A program made the position numbers and the translations under genes. The notes under the pieces were generated by a model that was given only the letters and a program-made list of their open reading frames with translations, had not been told where the DNA came from and searched no databases. This document shows positions 1 to 11,337 of a stretch of DNA of 64,000 nt, piece by piece. The stretch is from Boesenbergia rotunda. Lineage: Eukaryota; Streptophyta; Magnoliopsida; Zingiberales; Zingiberaceae. Each line of letters opens with the position of its first letter. Position 1 is the first letter of the stretch. The stretch lies in assembly GCA_024364735.1 (NCBI GenBank), contig JAGFNQ010005241.1, forward strand, positions 353,786 to 417,785. Reading direction: 5' to 3'.

Positions 1-540
1 CACCAGACCGATCCAGGGACTCAAACTCAGCCTCCAAGCTAAGTTTCCATCCACCTTAGCCCTCCAAGCTAAGGATTTTCCATCTAACTCTCCAAGTTGG
101 GAATTTGCACCTAACTCTCCAAGTTAGGACTTTTCACCTAGCCCTCCAAGCTAGGATTTTTCACCTAGCCCTCCAAGCTAGGACTTTTCACCCAACCCTT
201 CCGAGTTAGAACTTCATCCAACCTAGCCCTCCAAGCTAGGCACCTGACCCTCCAAGCCAGGACTTTTTCACCTAATTCTCCAGGATGGGAATTTGCACCT
301 AACCCTCCAAGTTAGGACTTTTCACCTAGCCCTCCAAGCTAGGACTTTTCACCCAACCCTTCCGAATTAGGACTTTTCCATACCTGGCTTCACTCACCAG
401 GACCCAGCTTCACTCACCGGGATTTCCAACACCTGGCTTCACTCTCTAAAACCCGGCTTCACTCACCGGGATTTCAACCTAGCTTCATAAGCTAGGACCT
501 GGCTTCACTCACCAGGGTTTCATGCCCAGTCCCCGACCAG
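1..540. repeat. Degenerate tandem array of ~20-nt mini-hairpin units
   Basis: About twenty short units follow one another. Each is an inverted pair of arms around a short loop: CCTAGC-cctccaa-GCTAGG, CCTAAC-tctccaa-GTTAGG, CCTGG-cttcactca-CCAGG, CCCGG-cttcactca-CCGGG and CCTAGC-ttcataa-GCTAGG. The loop comes in two main types: cctccaa in the first 370 bases and cttcactca after that. Units are joined by a spacer close to 'acttttcac'. When one arm changes, the other usually changes to match. There is no coding frame. The array lies just upstream of a probable LTR and could be the 3' internal region of that retroelement. The left edge is outside the window. Confidence 0.75.
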
Positions 541-600
541 GACTTTAACCCAAATTCGCTCAACCAAACTTAAATCATTGTCAAACACCAAAACAACAAC

Positions 601-1885
601 TGGGCCAGACTGCATCAACAATCAGGAGGTTTGGACTGCGAAGCTCAGAAATCGCCCGATAATAGGGGTGCATTGGTCCGGTGACCGATCCACAACCTGG
701 GATCGGTCTGGTGATCGATCCAGGAGAGTCCAAAGAAATCACGATTTCTAATTGAGCGTTGGGAACCGATCAGGATGGAGCCTGATCGTTCTAGACCAGC
801 CTGATCGGTCTGGTGACCGATCAGGAGGCTCTTTGATCGGTCCGGTGACCGATCACTTTAATTCAAAATGCAATGTCAGACGCTCTGATCGCGTCTGAAC
901 ATATCCGATTCTCTGCGCTTAACATCTGATATATGATTTGCTGTGTGATATGCTGCTCTAACACACTGATTAAGCTGCAGGTGACAGGGAAGGATTCAAA
1001 CACTCAAGGAGAGTCAATGGTGGCCTTTCCTTGGAGCAGGTTTGTCCGTTTTCCATCTCAGGTTGCAACGGCTGGAGCTGCAGACTGGAGCTGCTAACTG
1101 GAGCTTGGCTGAGGGAGGCTCAGGAAGTCCAGGGAGAGCTCAGTGGTAGCTGGCGTTGGCAGGGAAGCAGTTGGAGGCTGCAGGAGATGGTGTCACCTGA
1201 TGCTGAGTGGAGAAACAAAAGGGCGGAAGAAAGTTTCTTTGAAGCAGAGTTCGCGAATTGAGTTCTTGCTGCGCCTTTGGGTTCTCCACAACTTGCTTGC
1301 GTGTTCTGAAGTTCCATCACTTTGAGCAAGCTACTGCAATCTTGAAGCAACCATCCCTTGCTTGAGCACTTGGAGAAAGGAACAAGGAGCTTCGAGTCCA
1401 ACAGCAAGAAGACACGGGGAAAGGGTTCTTGCATGAGATCGTCGCTGGGTGGAGCTCTGAGGGAGCTTGCTGTGTTCTTGTCTTTGCTAAGTGAGCTAAG
1501 TAAGATCTTTCTTTGTGTTTCATTGTGCTTAAACCTATATCTGTGATTGAAACGCTGTGGAGAGGTTTCTCCACCGAGAAGGAGGTTGTCTTCTATCCGG
1601 TGTTAACCGGGGCTTGATCTGCCGACGATCAAGGGATCGCCCACCTTAAGGGCACGCCAAGGAGTAGGGGCAAGTTATCCCTGAACCTTGTAAACCCTCT
1701 TTGTTAGCGATCTTGCTAGTTGTGTTTGTTTGCCTTTGTTTTCTGTTTTTGTTTTCTGCACTGCTTTGTTTCCTTGATTCTTCCGCTGTGCTACTGATAA
1801 GTTTGAGTGCAAAATTCGATAAGTGCCTAAAGTCCAAGTGTTTGGCTATATTCACCCCCCTTCTCTAGCCATTCGGGTTCCAACA
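601..1885 (+). mobile_element. Probable LTR of a Ty1/copia (SIRE-like) retrotransposon
   Basis: The stretch ends in 'tattcacccccccttctctagcc' style sequence followed by 'ttccaaca', as does the solo LTR at 15951-16910, and it shares a 'gaggtttctccacc' block with that LTR. It begins with TG directly after an A-rich stretch that follows 'attgtcaaacaccaaaa', a motif that also precedes the polypurine tract near 31315. A diluted tRNA-Met primer site ('cttggtactgc') follows the end. A cluster of TGATCGGTC/GACCGATC palindromes lies at 670-860. The start at 601 is inferred, because no second LTR is in the window. Short ORFs inside it are chance frames. Confidence 0.45.
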
Positions 1886-1977
1886 CTTGGTACTGCATCG
1901 TAAGCTTGAGTTTTACGAGTGCTTCTCTAGAAAGGTAGCACCTGACTTATCAGGTGCTAGAGGACAACATTCTAATT

Positions 1978-2317
1978 ATGCCTAACGAGAATGATCGCCC
2001 AAACCAACCTCAACCGGGATATATGACTTTCTTCCGAATCCATTTGTTTAGTGGTCCTATTCATCCCTTCTTCTTGGACGTCTCTGCCTATTTCTGCATC
2101 CCTCTCTCTCAGTTAGACCCTAATTCTTTTCGTATTCTTTCTGGGATGGTTATACTCTTTCACTTGTATCGCTTTCCTGTCTCCGCTCATCTCTTCCATA
2201 GCTTCTTCTACCCTAAACGGGTGAAAGAGGGGTTTTTCTACTTTTCAGCCCGTACAGGCCAAGGGCTAATTAAAGGTATGTCATCGTCACACAAGGGGTG
2301 GAAACTATTGAGGCAAT
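1978..2317 (+). pseudogene. Fragment of gypsy-type gag-like protein (Transposase_28-like N-terminal domain)
   Basis: An ATG at 1978 opens a frame encoding a hydrophobic, proline- and phenylalanine-rich segment. It follows the pattern of the plant 'putative gypsy-type transposon' domain: 'HLFSGPIHPFFLDVS' near the start, 'PLSQLDPNSFRILSGMVIL' in the middle and a 'GWK' near the end. In this family the domain sits at the N-terminus of long gag-like proteins with a C-terminal coiled coil; a coiled coil of that kind is found at 63229-64000. Here the frame runs straight into an LTR-like sequence at about 2318, so the last ~18 residues before the stop at 2373 are read from LTR DNA. This is a truncated relic. 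Assignment is by pattern only. Confidence 0.5.
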
Positions 2318-2790
2318 CTATTGGACAATGTGTTTTGATGTTTGGGCAAAGGGAGGTTTACCTTTGTGTTTGATATATGTATTTCAGTGTGCAGGTTCTG
2401 TAGAATACACATACACTTAGCTTAACGATTTTGAATTCAGTGAAGGATGGTGCATCTGAGGGACTATGGAAAAGGCAGGAACGATAAGCTGAGGGAAGCA
2501 CACTTTGAGGCATACGCGAAGGTTGACATATGGAGACGACCTACGGGCTTGTATGTATCCGAGGGATGAGAGTCAATGTCGAAAAGGCTTGAAGGCAACA
2601 AGTCGAGGCTGCAAGAAGAGTCAAGTGAGTCATGAGGGTCCGTGTGTTGAGTGAATTGTACTCGGGAAGGGAAACCCTAGGTTTAGGGTTTGGGCAGTTG
2701 ACTGGTAGAGCTCACAAAAAGATCAGTCGACTGATCTTCTATGCAGTCGACTGATGTCAGCTGGAATTCAAACGTTGGGTCTCAAATTGA
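2318..2790 (+). mobile_element. 5' portion of a SIRE-like LTR, truncated
   Basis: This segment follows the 5' half of the LTR at 15951-16910 (minus strand there) block by block. It has 'gtgttttgatgtttgggcaaaggg' in two parts, a 'gtgcaggttctgtagaatacacat' counterpart, 'gtactcgggaaggg', 'ctaggtttagggtttgggcag', paired CAGTCGACTG palindromes and 'ctggaattcaaacgttgggg'. The start resembles the LTR's TGTTGGAACAAT. The homology stops just before the gypsy LTR at 2803, so the 3' half is missing. Confidence 0.6.
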
Positions 2791-2802
2791 GCCTAAAATT
2801 TT

Positions 2803-4516
2803 TGGGACCCAATTACAAGTGTCACGAATGAGCCTCAAATTTAGATATTAATAAGTTGAAAACCCTTACCTCACAAAATAAAAATGTAGTATAGGGGTCT
2901 CAAGTCGTATTTTCCAAGGACTAGTTGTGAATGTTTAATTCAAGCTTGAAAGTTGTTGTCGTTTGATTATTTGGGTTTTCTAATAAAATGGGGGTTTTTG
3001 TGATAGGGAAATGATATTATGAAATAGAATGAACTTAGCTAAAGCATGAAACGAATTAGGAAATTGCAAGAACTACTCTTAACCTATTGGAAAAATTAAG
3101 CAATTCGATTTCAAACTATTGAATTGAAACTTAAGAACTAATTGCAGGAACTAATTGCAGAAAATTAATTGCAAGGAAATAAAAGCTAGATCAAAACATT
3201 GTTTAAGAACTTAATTTGAAGTGTGATGGAAACAAACTAGAACAACTTGAAGAAATAAGTGTTTAAAACTAAAAATTATCCTAAATTAAACATCAAATGA
3301 GTTTATCGTCAAGACTTCCCTTTGCCGTCACACAAAAGATGAGCTATGAACCCCCTATCTCAAAATCAGCGAAGGAACACTCCCTGGATCAGTTTGCTGC
3401 GAATTGGCCTTCCTGATCGGTCAGTCGACCGATCAGGACCTATGCTGATCGGACTAGGAACCGATCAGGAGCTATACTGATTGGACGGAAGACCGATCAG
3501 TGATACCTCTGTCTGATCACAGTCACCGATCAGTGGCTGAGAAACTTCGCGATCTCCTCTTCCTCGATCAGCTGGATGTTGATTGAGCCTAGAAACTCTC
3601 GGTGGCATTCGGATAACCCCTCCTCATGCTCTGATTGCTCCGAAGATGAAGACAACCCGCAATCAAGTGGAAGCGATCGGTGGAATGAAACTCCGGCGAA
3701 ACCCTCCCCTTAGCTCCTCTCAGTGACGAAATCGAATGCAAACTTAACCGGAAAATCCTCTCCGATGATCTGAAACCTTGAAGACAACCTTGAACTTGAT
3801 GTTGGTCGCGCGATCGGAGAAGAACAGATGAAGAAACAATGAAGAAAAAAAACAGAGAAAACGCGATCTGGCGACGACCAAGAGCTGGGCGAAGAAGTTT
3901 CTCATGTAAATTAATCCCATTTGAATTTGAACGGCTGTGATTGTTCCGGCCTCATCCGATGGTTGGATCAACTCAGATCTGAACCAAACTCTCCAGATCT
4001 CCATCAATGGCTCTGATCTACTTCTCCTTAGCTCGGATCAATCAGATCTGTGACGGATGGCTCAGATCTTCCTTTCCTTTGAATGGATGATTGAAACTCC
4101 CCTTAAGCTTGATCCGACGGTCAGATGGACTCTGATTGGGTTCAAAACTTTAGATCTTGGTCTATGGTCTTGATTAGCTCTATCTTAAGCTCGGATTGAT
4201 CAGAAACTTAAAGACTAATCAGATCACCCTGTTTCTTGATCGGGCGACCCATATTGATCCATCTCTTGATCCCCTTGATCGAAGCCAATTCTGAGCTCAA
4301 GTCTGATCCAATCTGATCTAGGTCCATAGTCCTTTGAAGCTTACAAAATTTGATTCAAATTTAATGCCAAAATATCTCAAATATACCAAGATTTGAATCA
4401 AAAGCTAAAATAGAGACAATTCATGAAACCTAATGTAAATGCAAACTTAAGCATATAAAAAGGTATCAAAACATGAATTTGCAAGCCTAATTTGATCAAC
4501 AAAATGGTAGTTATCA
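2803..4516 (-). repeat. 3' LTR of the gag-only gypsy element
   Basis: Direct copy of 9618-11337. It carries a palindrome cluster at 3413-3530 (CTGATCGGTC…GACCGATCAG and variants) and a run of 'tcagatct/ggatca' rich sequence at 3950-4330. Its outer end (2803) differs slightly from that of the partner LTR. Small ORFs inside (for example 3744-4007 minus) have no recognisable product and lie inside the LTR. Confidence 0.75.
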
Positions 4517-6880
4517 ACTCCCCCACACTTACTCTTGGGCGTCTCGCACAACTAACTAGTAAACTAAACATGTACCCCCTAGATTAGTCTCAATCATAGT
4601 TAAAAATAATTGAAAGGAAATTACCTAGGGTTGTCAATCCTAAAAAATCTAAACTCAATGGACTAGTATCTTGTCCATAAATCAACAACTTACTATACTT
4701 CATCCTTCATGACTCAATGAGATGAACTAAACACACAAACCTCTCAAGGAAAATTTTAAAGTGGCTCTCTTCCTAAGTTCTAAGTTTTGATGAAAGTGGA
4801 GCTCACTCAAACACAATCATGGTTCTTGCACTACCATAAGCTTGCTTATGCTCTACTCTCCACTATCATTCTTGACTTAGATTCACACCTACAAAAGCTT
4901 ATTCAAACAAGTTTAGGAAATATGGAATGAGAAAATGAAATAGAAGTTTAATGAACTTTGATACTAAGGAATTATGATAAAGAAAGTAAAGAAATATGAC
5001 ATTATAAGGAAATATGGAAAAGTAAAGAGAGTAGAAGACTTGAGGTAATAAAGAATGTATCCTAATGAACTTTTGCCCCTTAGATGATCCTCTAGAGAAA
5101 TCAGAGCTAAGGTGAGTAGGAATCGGCTGATTCGGATGAGAAACCTCAAGAAACAGTACTTAATTCAGTGTGTCATTCTGTGCCAACTCTGCTGATCGGT
5201 CAACAGACCAATCAGACTTCTCCTGATCGATCAAGAGACCGATCAGGCTTTACCTGATCGTTCTGGCTCTACCTCTGATCGGACTGGACTACCGCTGATC
5301 GGTTTGTTTGACCGATCAGCCACCTCCCTGATCGGTCACAGGACCGATCAGGGTCTGATCAGTAGCTGAACTGAATTGGATTCTTAAACTGTCTGCCTGC
5401 TTTTACTTCTTTTCAATAAATAACTCACTCTTGAATTCAACTAGCTTCTTGTTTTCATCTTCCACTTCAGAAACTAATCTAACTCCTGATACTTCATGTT
5501 TTTCTTCTCTTTCCTTTCCTTTTCTTTCTTTTTTTTCTGCTGCTGTTTTGTTTCTTTTGTTTACAACTGAGTGTTTTTTTTCTTCAATTCCTTTCAATGA
5601 CTAGCTCCAACTCATGAAATCTGAGATGTACAACAATTTCAGAAAGTTTCAACTTGTTTCAAATGAATGTAGATCACAACTCACTCTTGATACACACTCC
5701 CAATTCATCAATTTATCTCTACTCCAATCTCTTATTCACAACTCACTCTTTTTCTCTTTTTCTGTTTTTTTTCTATACTTGCAATTCATCACTGATTTCA
5801 ACCGAACTTTGCAGCGAGAGTAAACCTTCACTTCCCTTTGGAACTTGCCTCATAAAACTTGAAACATCAAATAATACTTAGGAATGTAGGTGCTTCCAAT
5901 GTTACCTTTCCTAGCCACTTCTTACAACTCATTCTTGATACAAAACTTCACAAGTTAACACCTTCTTCATTTCTTACTCCTTAATAGTAGCTAGAAATCC
6001 AACTTAATTTCTGTACAACATCACCATTCCATAGCATTAGTTCCGGTTTCTCCTCACATACTTCACATTATCCTCAAAATTTGATAGAATGCTTGCATCC
6101 TCCCCCACACTTAAACTTTTGTCCGTCTCGGGCAAAGTAACATCAAGAAACATTCAAAGTACCCAAGTCCATGGAAAAGATTATGATGAACATGAAAATT
6201 AGGGAAGGGGAATGGAATATAGAGTAGATCAACAACTATATTGCAAAAAATGATATGAGAAAGGAAACAAAATGATTCACCTCTATAAATGTGGTCCAAT
6301 CATAGAAATATAATTTTGAAAGAACCTAAGCAAGTTCTAGAGTACAATCACATGTGTATATCACAAGAATTAGGCCAATCCTCACTAGGTAAAAAGAATT
6401 CATCTCAAGTCATCAATCTAGAGTCCATAACTAAGTAGTACTCAAGCATTCAAGAATTTTCATCCATTGGCTCAAATCCTAAGTTTTAACAACCAAATTT
6501 AATTTCCTTTCAAGGGATTCTAAAATGATATAAAGAAAATCTAGAAGAATACATTTATTCCTAACCATGCAAGAAACAAGGTGCCAAAAAGGTGAAAATG
6601 GTATCTACAATGAATCTTTATTCATTTTATGCTACCTAAGCATTTATTAGCAAGAACTCATTGTAGAAGAAAAACTTACTGCATAGAAAACATAAAATGG
6701 AATTTACAATGAAATGAGAGTGTAAGAAGAAACAACTCCCCTTCAAATTGGGTAAAGAGCACGGAGCATCCATCTAGGGAGAGCTATCCTCACGCGATCA
6801 AAATCATAATACACTGCTCTCTCCTTAATCAACTTTGCATAAGTATGTTCCGGTGGTCGGAGGCAATTAAGGTTCAAAAT
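4517..6880 (-). other. Internal non-coding region of the gag-only gypsy element
   Basis: No convincing coding sequence was found on either strand. A second polypurine-like block (minus-strand reading of 'tcccccacacttaaac') lies near 6100 and resembles the one next to the LTR at 4517. The 3' end may therefore have been duplicated and extended. A palindrome cluster of the GACCGATCA type occupies about 5190-5365, and a pyrimidine-rich stretch lies at 5400-5600. This space would hold pol in an autonomous relative. Confidence 0.5.
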
Positions 6881-8363
6881 TCATTCTTGGGGTAAATAAC
6901 TACAAGTCAAAGTAAATTCAACCCCTCCCACTATATACTCTTTGGAAGTCCTTCTGAGAGGTTGGAGGCTATTTAGTTGGAGCACCCACTCAAGAAGTTG
7001 ACGGCTCCCTGCAAAACCATGAAAAGAAAATACCTCCCGCATGCATGCAGGGTAAGGAAGAAATGAAATACAAACAATCTCTACATAGAATATATCAAGA
7101 AATGCATCACATCCAACAAAATTAACTTTAGATACCTCTATAAATTTCTCACAATCAGTCTCTACATAAGATATATCAAGAAACGCATCACAACCAACAA
7201 AATCAACAGTGTCACATCCAATAAAATCAACAATGTCACATCTAATAAAATTAACCTTAGGTTCATCTATGAGTTTTTCTAAAAAATTATCCTCTACATA
7301 GAATGTATCAAGAAATTCATCACACCCAATAAAATCAACTTTAGGTACCTCTATGAATTTTTCACAATCAGTCTCTGCATAGGATGTGTCAAGAAATTCA
7401 TCACAACCCATAAAATCAACCTTAAGTACCTCTATGGATTTTTCACAATCAATCTCTAGATAGGATATATCAAGAATTGCATCACAGCCAATAAAATCAA
7501 CCTTTGGTACCTCTATGAGTTTTTCACAATCAGTCTATACATAAGATGTATCAAGAATTACTTCACATCCAATAAAATCAACCCTAGGTACCTCTATTAG
7601 TTTTTCTAAACAATTGGGAAAAATACTTACCTTGTTAGGCTGAAAAATACCTGGAGGTTCTACAAGAGTAGATGTAACTATGGCCTCCTCCTGGTCATGT
7701 AAAGGCTCCACTTCAATCTCAGGTTCTGGTGGACATTCAGCTAAGATAGGTGATTCTTGGGTTCTTGCTTCCACCATGCAAGTCCCTACACTTTCATACT
7801 TATCCTCTGAATCTTCTGACATATCAATCAAAATTGGTGATCCCTGGGGCTCAGTGCAATCCCCTACACCTATAAAATCATCTCCAACGCATGCTTCATC
7901 AACAATATCTGCAACAACCATATTAGAAAAGTTAGGACCAACAACAACTATATTATCACAAAATAAAAGTCTAGAAGGGTCCAGTAGAACTTCAGAATCG
8001 AATTCAAGACTGTCACAAGCTTTACTATCAATCTCCTCCAATGCCTCTATAACTAATGCATCTTCAGCCTCATCTGAGCTAAAACATCCTCTCTGAATAT
8101 CAATTGAAACTTTATCAGCAAATAACTCTGCATCAACAACCTCATCTAAAATACCCATGCTAATGCTAGGAGGATCCTCTCTGGGGTGCTGTGAGAAGGG
8201 TAAAGAGACTTTTGCCTCCTCCACTTGAGCTGAAAATTTTGGAAATGAGTTTTGAGCAGGGATTCCGGGAAGTAAAGCTGCTGTAGGTACCCTATTTTTA
8301 CTGATTTCTTCTTCTTCTTCCACCAAAATTACAAGATCAATAGAAGAAGGACTTAGCTTGAAC
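6881..8363 (-). pseudogene. Repeat-bearing ORF downstream of gag, one premature stop
   Basis: One minus-strand frame is open from about 8362 to 6881 except for a TAG at 7535-7537. It has no ATG at its upstream end, so it was probably read from gag by frameshift or is a decayed fusion. The upper part (8326-7640) is acidic and low in basic residues. The lower part is a tandem repeat of about 27 residues built around 'VDFIGCDEFLDTSYVETDCEKFIEVPK' (split here: core VDFIGCDEFLD, then TDCEKFIEVPK). Because flanking repeat units read straight through, the stop is a point change. No enzyme motif, zinc finger or membrane segment is visible, and I do not recognise the protein. It sits where Athila-like elements change from gag to protease. 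Confidence 0.55.
7108..7644 (-). repeat. In-frame 81-bp tandem repeat with a 24-bp sub-repeat
   Basis: The marker 'cacatccaataaaatcaac' and close variants start at 7108, 7189, 7213, 7237, 7321, 7402, 7483 and 7564. Spacings are therefore 81, 24, 24, 84, 81, 81 and 81 bases, all multiples of three, so the array stays in one reading frame. The 24-bp steps repeat only the 'VDFIGCDT' octapeptide. The regular period and frame retention suggest expansion while the sequence was still coding. Confidence 0.85.
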
Positions 8364-9420
8364 TAGGGTCACTTTCAATTGGTATAAAAGTCATTTTGGG
8401 GCTGTTGTGAGATGGAAAATAAGTTGCTAAAATTTCTTCAGAAAAATCAACCCTTTGACAATTTAAACTTGAAACCACTTCCCCACTCCTCAAAGTTATC
8501 GCACAATCATTCCCCTTTGGATTAGGAGTTGCTTGAGAAGGTAATTGTCCCGATCTTTGGGCTTGCATTTGATTCATTCCACTAGCTATTTGTCCAATGT
8601 ATCTTTCAATGTTTTGAAAAGTGGACTCATTCTTTTGTTGCCTTTGTTGTTGTAAAATTTGCTGTTGTTGAAGAATTTGTTGCAACATCTCCTCAAGCCT
8701 TTGTTGGTGTTCATTAAACTCACTAGAGTCCTCAAAGTCTCCTTGATTGGCATTGGACTCTTGTTGGTCTTGAAATGTAGCATTAGGTAGCTGAAAATCA
8801 TAAGTAGGCTATGAATCTTGAAAATTCTGTTGTTGGGGCTAATAAAATGATTGATTGGGTTGTTGAAATTTATGAAAATTGTCTTGAGAAGTAGGTTGAA
8901 ATTGCTGAAAATTATTTCTCTGAAAATTCTGATGTTGGGGTTGAAAATTCTGATTTCCAAACTAAAAATTCTGCTGGTATGGTTGGAAAGCTTGTTGTGA
9001 AGGTTGAAAACCTTGCTGATCATAATGAAATTATTGTTGAAAATCTTGATAAATTGGCTGGTTTTGATGAAATGGCTGTTGAAGAAATGGTTGCTGAAAA
9101 TTCTGGAAATTTTGCTGAAACTGCTGTTCTGGCTGATTCCAAGGTTGGTTTTGCTGAAATTGTTGATTAGATTGCTGGAATGGTTGAAAACGCTGATTAT
9201 CTTGCTGAAAATTCTGGAATTGAGAATAGGGTTGCTGAAAATTCTGAAAATGCTGCTGAAAATTCTGACAATACTGATGTTCTGCCATGGACTGCTTGAA
9301 TGAGTAGGAAAATTTTTCAATAGCTTTTGAAACTCTTCTTTGATTTCTCCTAGCTCTGAATGTTCTCTCTATCTCAAAATCAAACTCCATAATATCATCA
9401 TCTGCAGTCCTGGTCATCAA
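8353..9420 (-). pseudogene. Gag-derived ORF, Q/F/N-rich, with four in-frame stops
   Basis: A single minus-strand frame runs from an ATG at 9420 to a TAA at 8353-8355, broken by stops at 9031-9033 (TAA), 8962-8964, 8839-8841 and 8809-8811 (TAG). The N-terminus (EFDFEIERTFRARRNQRR) resembles the start of Athila-type gag. About 200 residues of Gln/Phe/Asn-rich sequence follow, then a Gln-rich helix-like block. The C-terminus has 'IERYIGQIASGMNQMQ', 'LPSQATPNPKGND' and 'AITLRSGEVV', the signature that closes the gag of Athila-like gypsy elements. The usual Retrotrans_gag core between the two ends is missing. All four stops could come from CAA/CAG codons by C-to-T change. Confidence 0.7.
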
Positions 9421-9593
9421 CCAAACAAAAATAACAGCAAATGTATATAGAAAGATAAAGCAAATGAAATAAAATCAAATAATATGAAATTATGAAAATA
9501 AATACAAGCTCAAATCAAACAAACTTTGATGACTGTTCACATAATATGAAACTATGTACAAGCTCAAATTAAACAAAATCAACTACTGTAGTT

Positions 9594-9611
9594 TCCCCGG
9601 CAATGGCGTCA
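9594..9611 (-). other. Primer-binding site of the gag-only gypsy element
   Basis: On the minus strand this reads TGACGCCATTGCCGGGGA, a few bases inside the LTR end. It matches the TGGCGCCGTTGCCGGGGA primer site typical of Athila/Tat gypsy elements except for two G-to-A changes. It fixes the element's orientation and the position of its 5' LTR. Confidence 0.85.
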
Positions 9612-9617
9612 AAAATT

Positions 9618-11337
9618 TGATGGACCCAATTACAAGTGTCACAACTCAACCTCAAATTTAGATATCTAGAAGTTGAAAACCCTTTGCTCACAAAATAAAA
9701 ATGTAGTATAGGGGCCTCAAGTCGTATTTTTCCAAGGACTAGTTGTGAATGTTTAATTCAAGCTTGAAAGTTGTTGTCGTTTGATTATTTGGATTTTCTA
9801 ATAAAATGGGGGTTTTGTGATAGAGAAATGACAGTATGAAATAGAATGAACTTAGCTAAAGCATGAAACGAATTATGAAATTGCAAGAACTACTCTTAAT
9901 CTATTGGAAAAACTAAGCAATTCGATTTCAAACTATTGAATTGAAACATAAGAACTAATTGCAGGAACTAATTGCAAAAAATTAATTGCAAGGAAATAAA
10001 AGCTAGATCAAAACATTGTTTAAGAACTTGATTTGAAGTGTGATGGAAACAAACTAGAACAACTTGAAGAAATAAGTGCTTAAAACTAAAAATTATCCTA
10101 AATTAAACATCAAATGAGTTTATCGTCAAGACTTCCCTTTGCCATCACACAAAAGATGAGCTATGAACCCCCTAGCTCAAAAATCAGCGAAGCAACACTC
10201 CCTGAATCAGTTTGCTGCGAATTGGCCTTCCTGATCGGTCAGCCGATCGATCAGGACCTATGCTGATCAGACTGGGAATCGATCAGGAGCTATACTGATC
10301 GGACGGAAGACCGATCAGTGATACCTCTGTCCGATCACAGTCACCGATCAGTGGCTGAGAAACTCCGCGATCTCCTCTTCCTTGATCAGCTGGATGTTGA
10401 TTGAGCCCAGAAACTCTCGGTGGCATTCGGAGAACCCCTCCTCATGCTTTGATTGCTCCGAAGACGAAGACAACCCGCGATCAAGTGGAAGCGATCGGTG
10501 GAATGGTACTCCGGCGAAACCCTCCCCTGAGCTCCTCTCAGTGACGAAATCGAATGCAAACTTAATCGGAAAATCCTCTCCGATGATCTGAAACCTTGAA
10601 GACAACCTTGAACTTGATGTTGGTCACGCTATCGGAGAAGAGCAGACGAAGAAATGATGAAGAACAGAAAGAACAGAGAAAACAATATCTAGCGACGACC
10701 AAGAGCTGGGTGGAGAAGTTTCTCATTTAAATTAATCCCATTTGAATTTGAACGACTGTGATTGTTCCGGCCTCATCCGACGGTTGGATCAACTCAGATC
10801 TGAACCAAACTCTTCAGATCTCCATCAATGGCTCTGATCTACTTCTCCTTAGCTCGGATCAATTAGATCTGTGACGGATGGCTCAGATCTTTCTTTCCTT
10901 TGAATGGATGGTTGAAACTCCCCTTAAGCTTGATCCGACGGTCAGATGGACTCTGATTGGGTTCAAAACTTTAGATCTTGGTCTATGGTCTTGATTAGAT
11001 CTATCTTAAGCTCGGATTGATCAGAAACTTAAAGACGGCTCAGATCACCCCGTTTCTTGATCGGACGACCCACATTGATCCATCTCTTGATCCCCTTGAT
11101 CGAAGCCAATTCTAAGCTCAAGTCTGATCCAATCTGATCTAGGTCCATGGTCCTTTGAAACCTACAAAATTAGATTCAAATTTAATGCCAAAATATCTCA
11201 AATATATCAAGATTTGAATCAAAAGCTAAAATAGAGACAAATCATGAAACCTAATGTAAATGCAAACTTAAGCATATAAAAAGGAATCAAAACATGAATA
11301 TGCAAGCCTAATTTGATCAACAAAATGGTAGTTATCA
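9618..11337 (-). repeat. 5' LTR of the gag-only gypsy element
   Basis: Partner of 2803-4516 over its whole length. The inner end lies next to the primer-binding site. The outer end (minus-strand TGATAACTACC) abuts copia coding sequence at 11338. It has the same palindrome cluster, here at about 10230-10350. ORFs inside it (10348-10605 minus and others) are chance frames. Confidence 0.75.

Larger units (their letters stand above)
2803..11337 (-). mobile_element. Non-autonomous Ty3/gypsy LTR retrotransposon (TR-GAG-like, Athila-type PBS)
   Basis: Two direct LTRs of about 1.7 kb (2803-4516 and 9618-11337) align along their whole length with scattered substitutions. Read on the minus strand, the LTR begins TGATAACTACC and ends near GGTCCATCA. 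An Athila/Tat-type primer-binding site (TGACGCCATTGCCGGGGA) lies at 9594-9611, and a purine tract (AAGTGTGGGGGAGT) abuts the other LTR at 4517. The internal part holds only gag-derived coding sequence: no protease, reverse transcriptase, RNase H or integrase motif was found in 4517-9617. The flanks (SIRE-like LTR on the left, copia pol on the right) do not give a matching 5-bp target duplication. At least one end has therefore been rearranged since insertion. Confidence 0.75.

Noticed and set aside
8586..9320. Minus-strand 244-residue Ile/Phe/Asn-rich ORF
   Set aside because: It is a shifted frame of the Q-rich gag region; the neighbouring frame carries the gag C-terminal signature.
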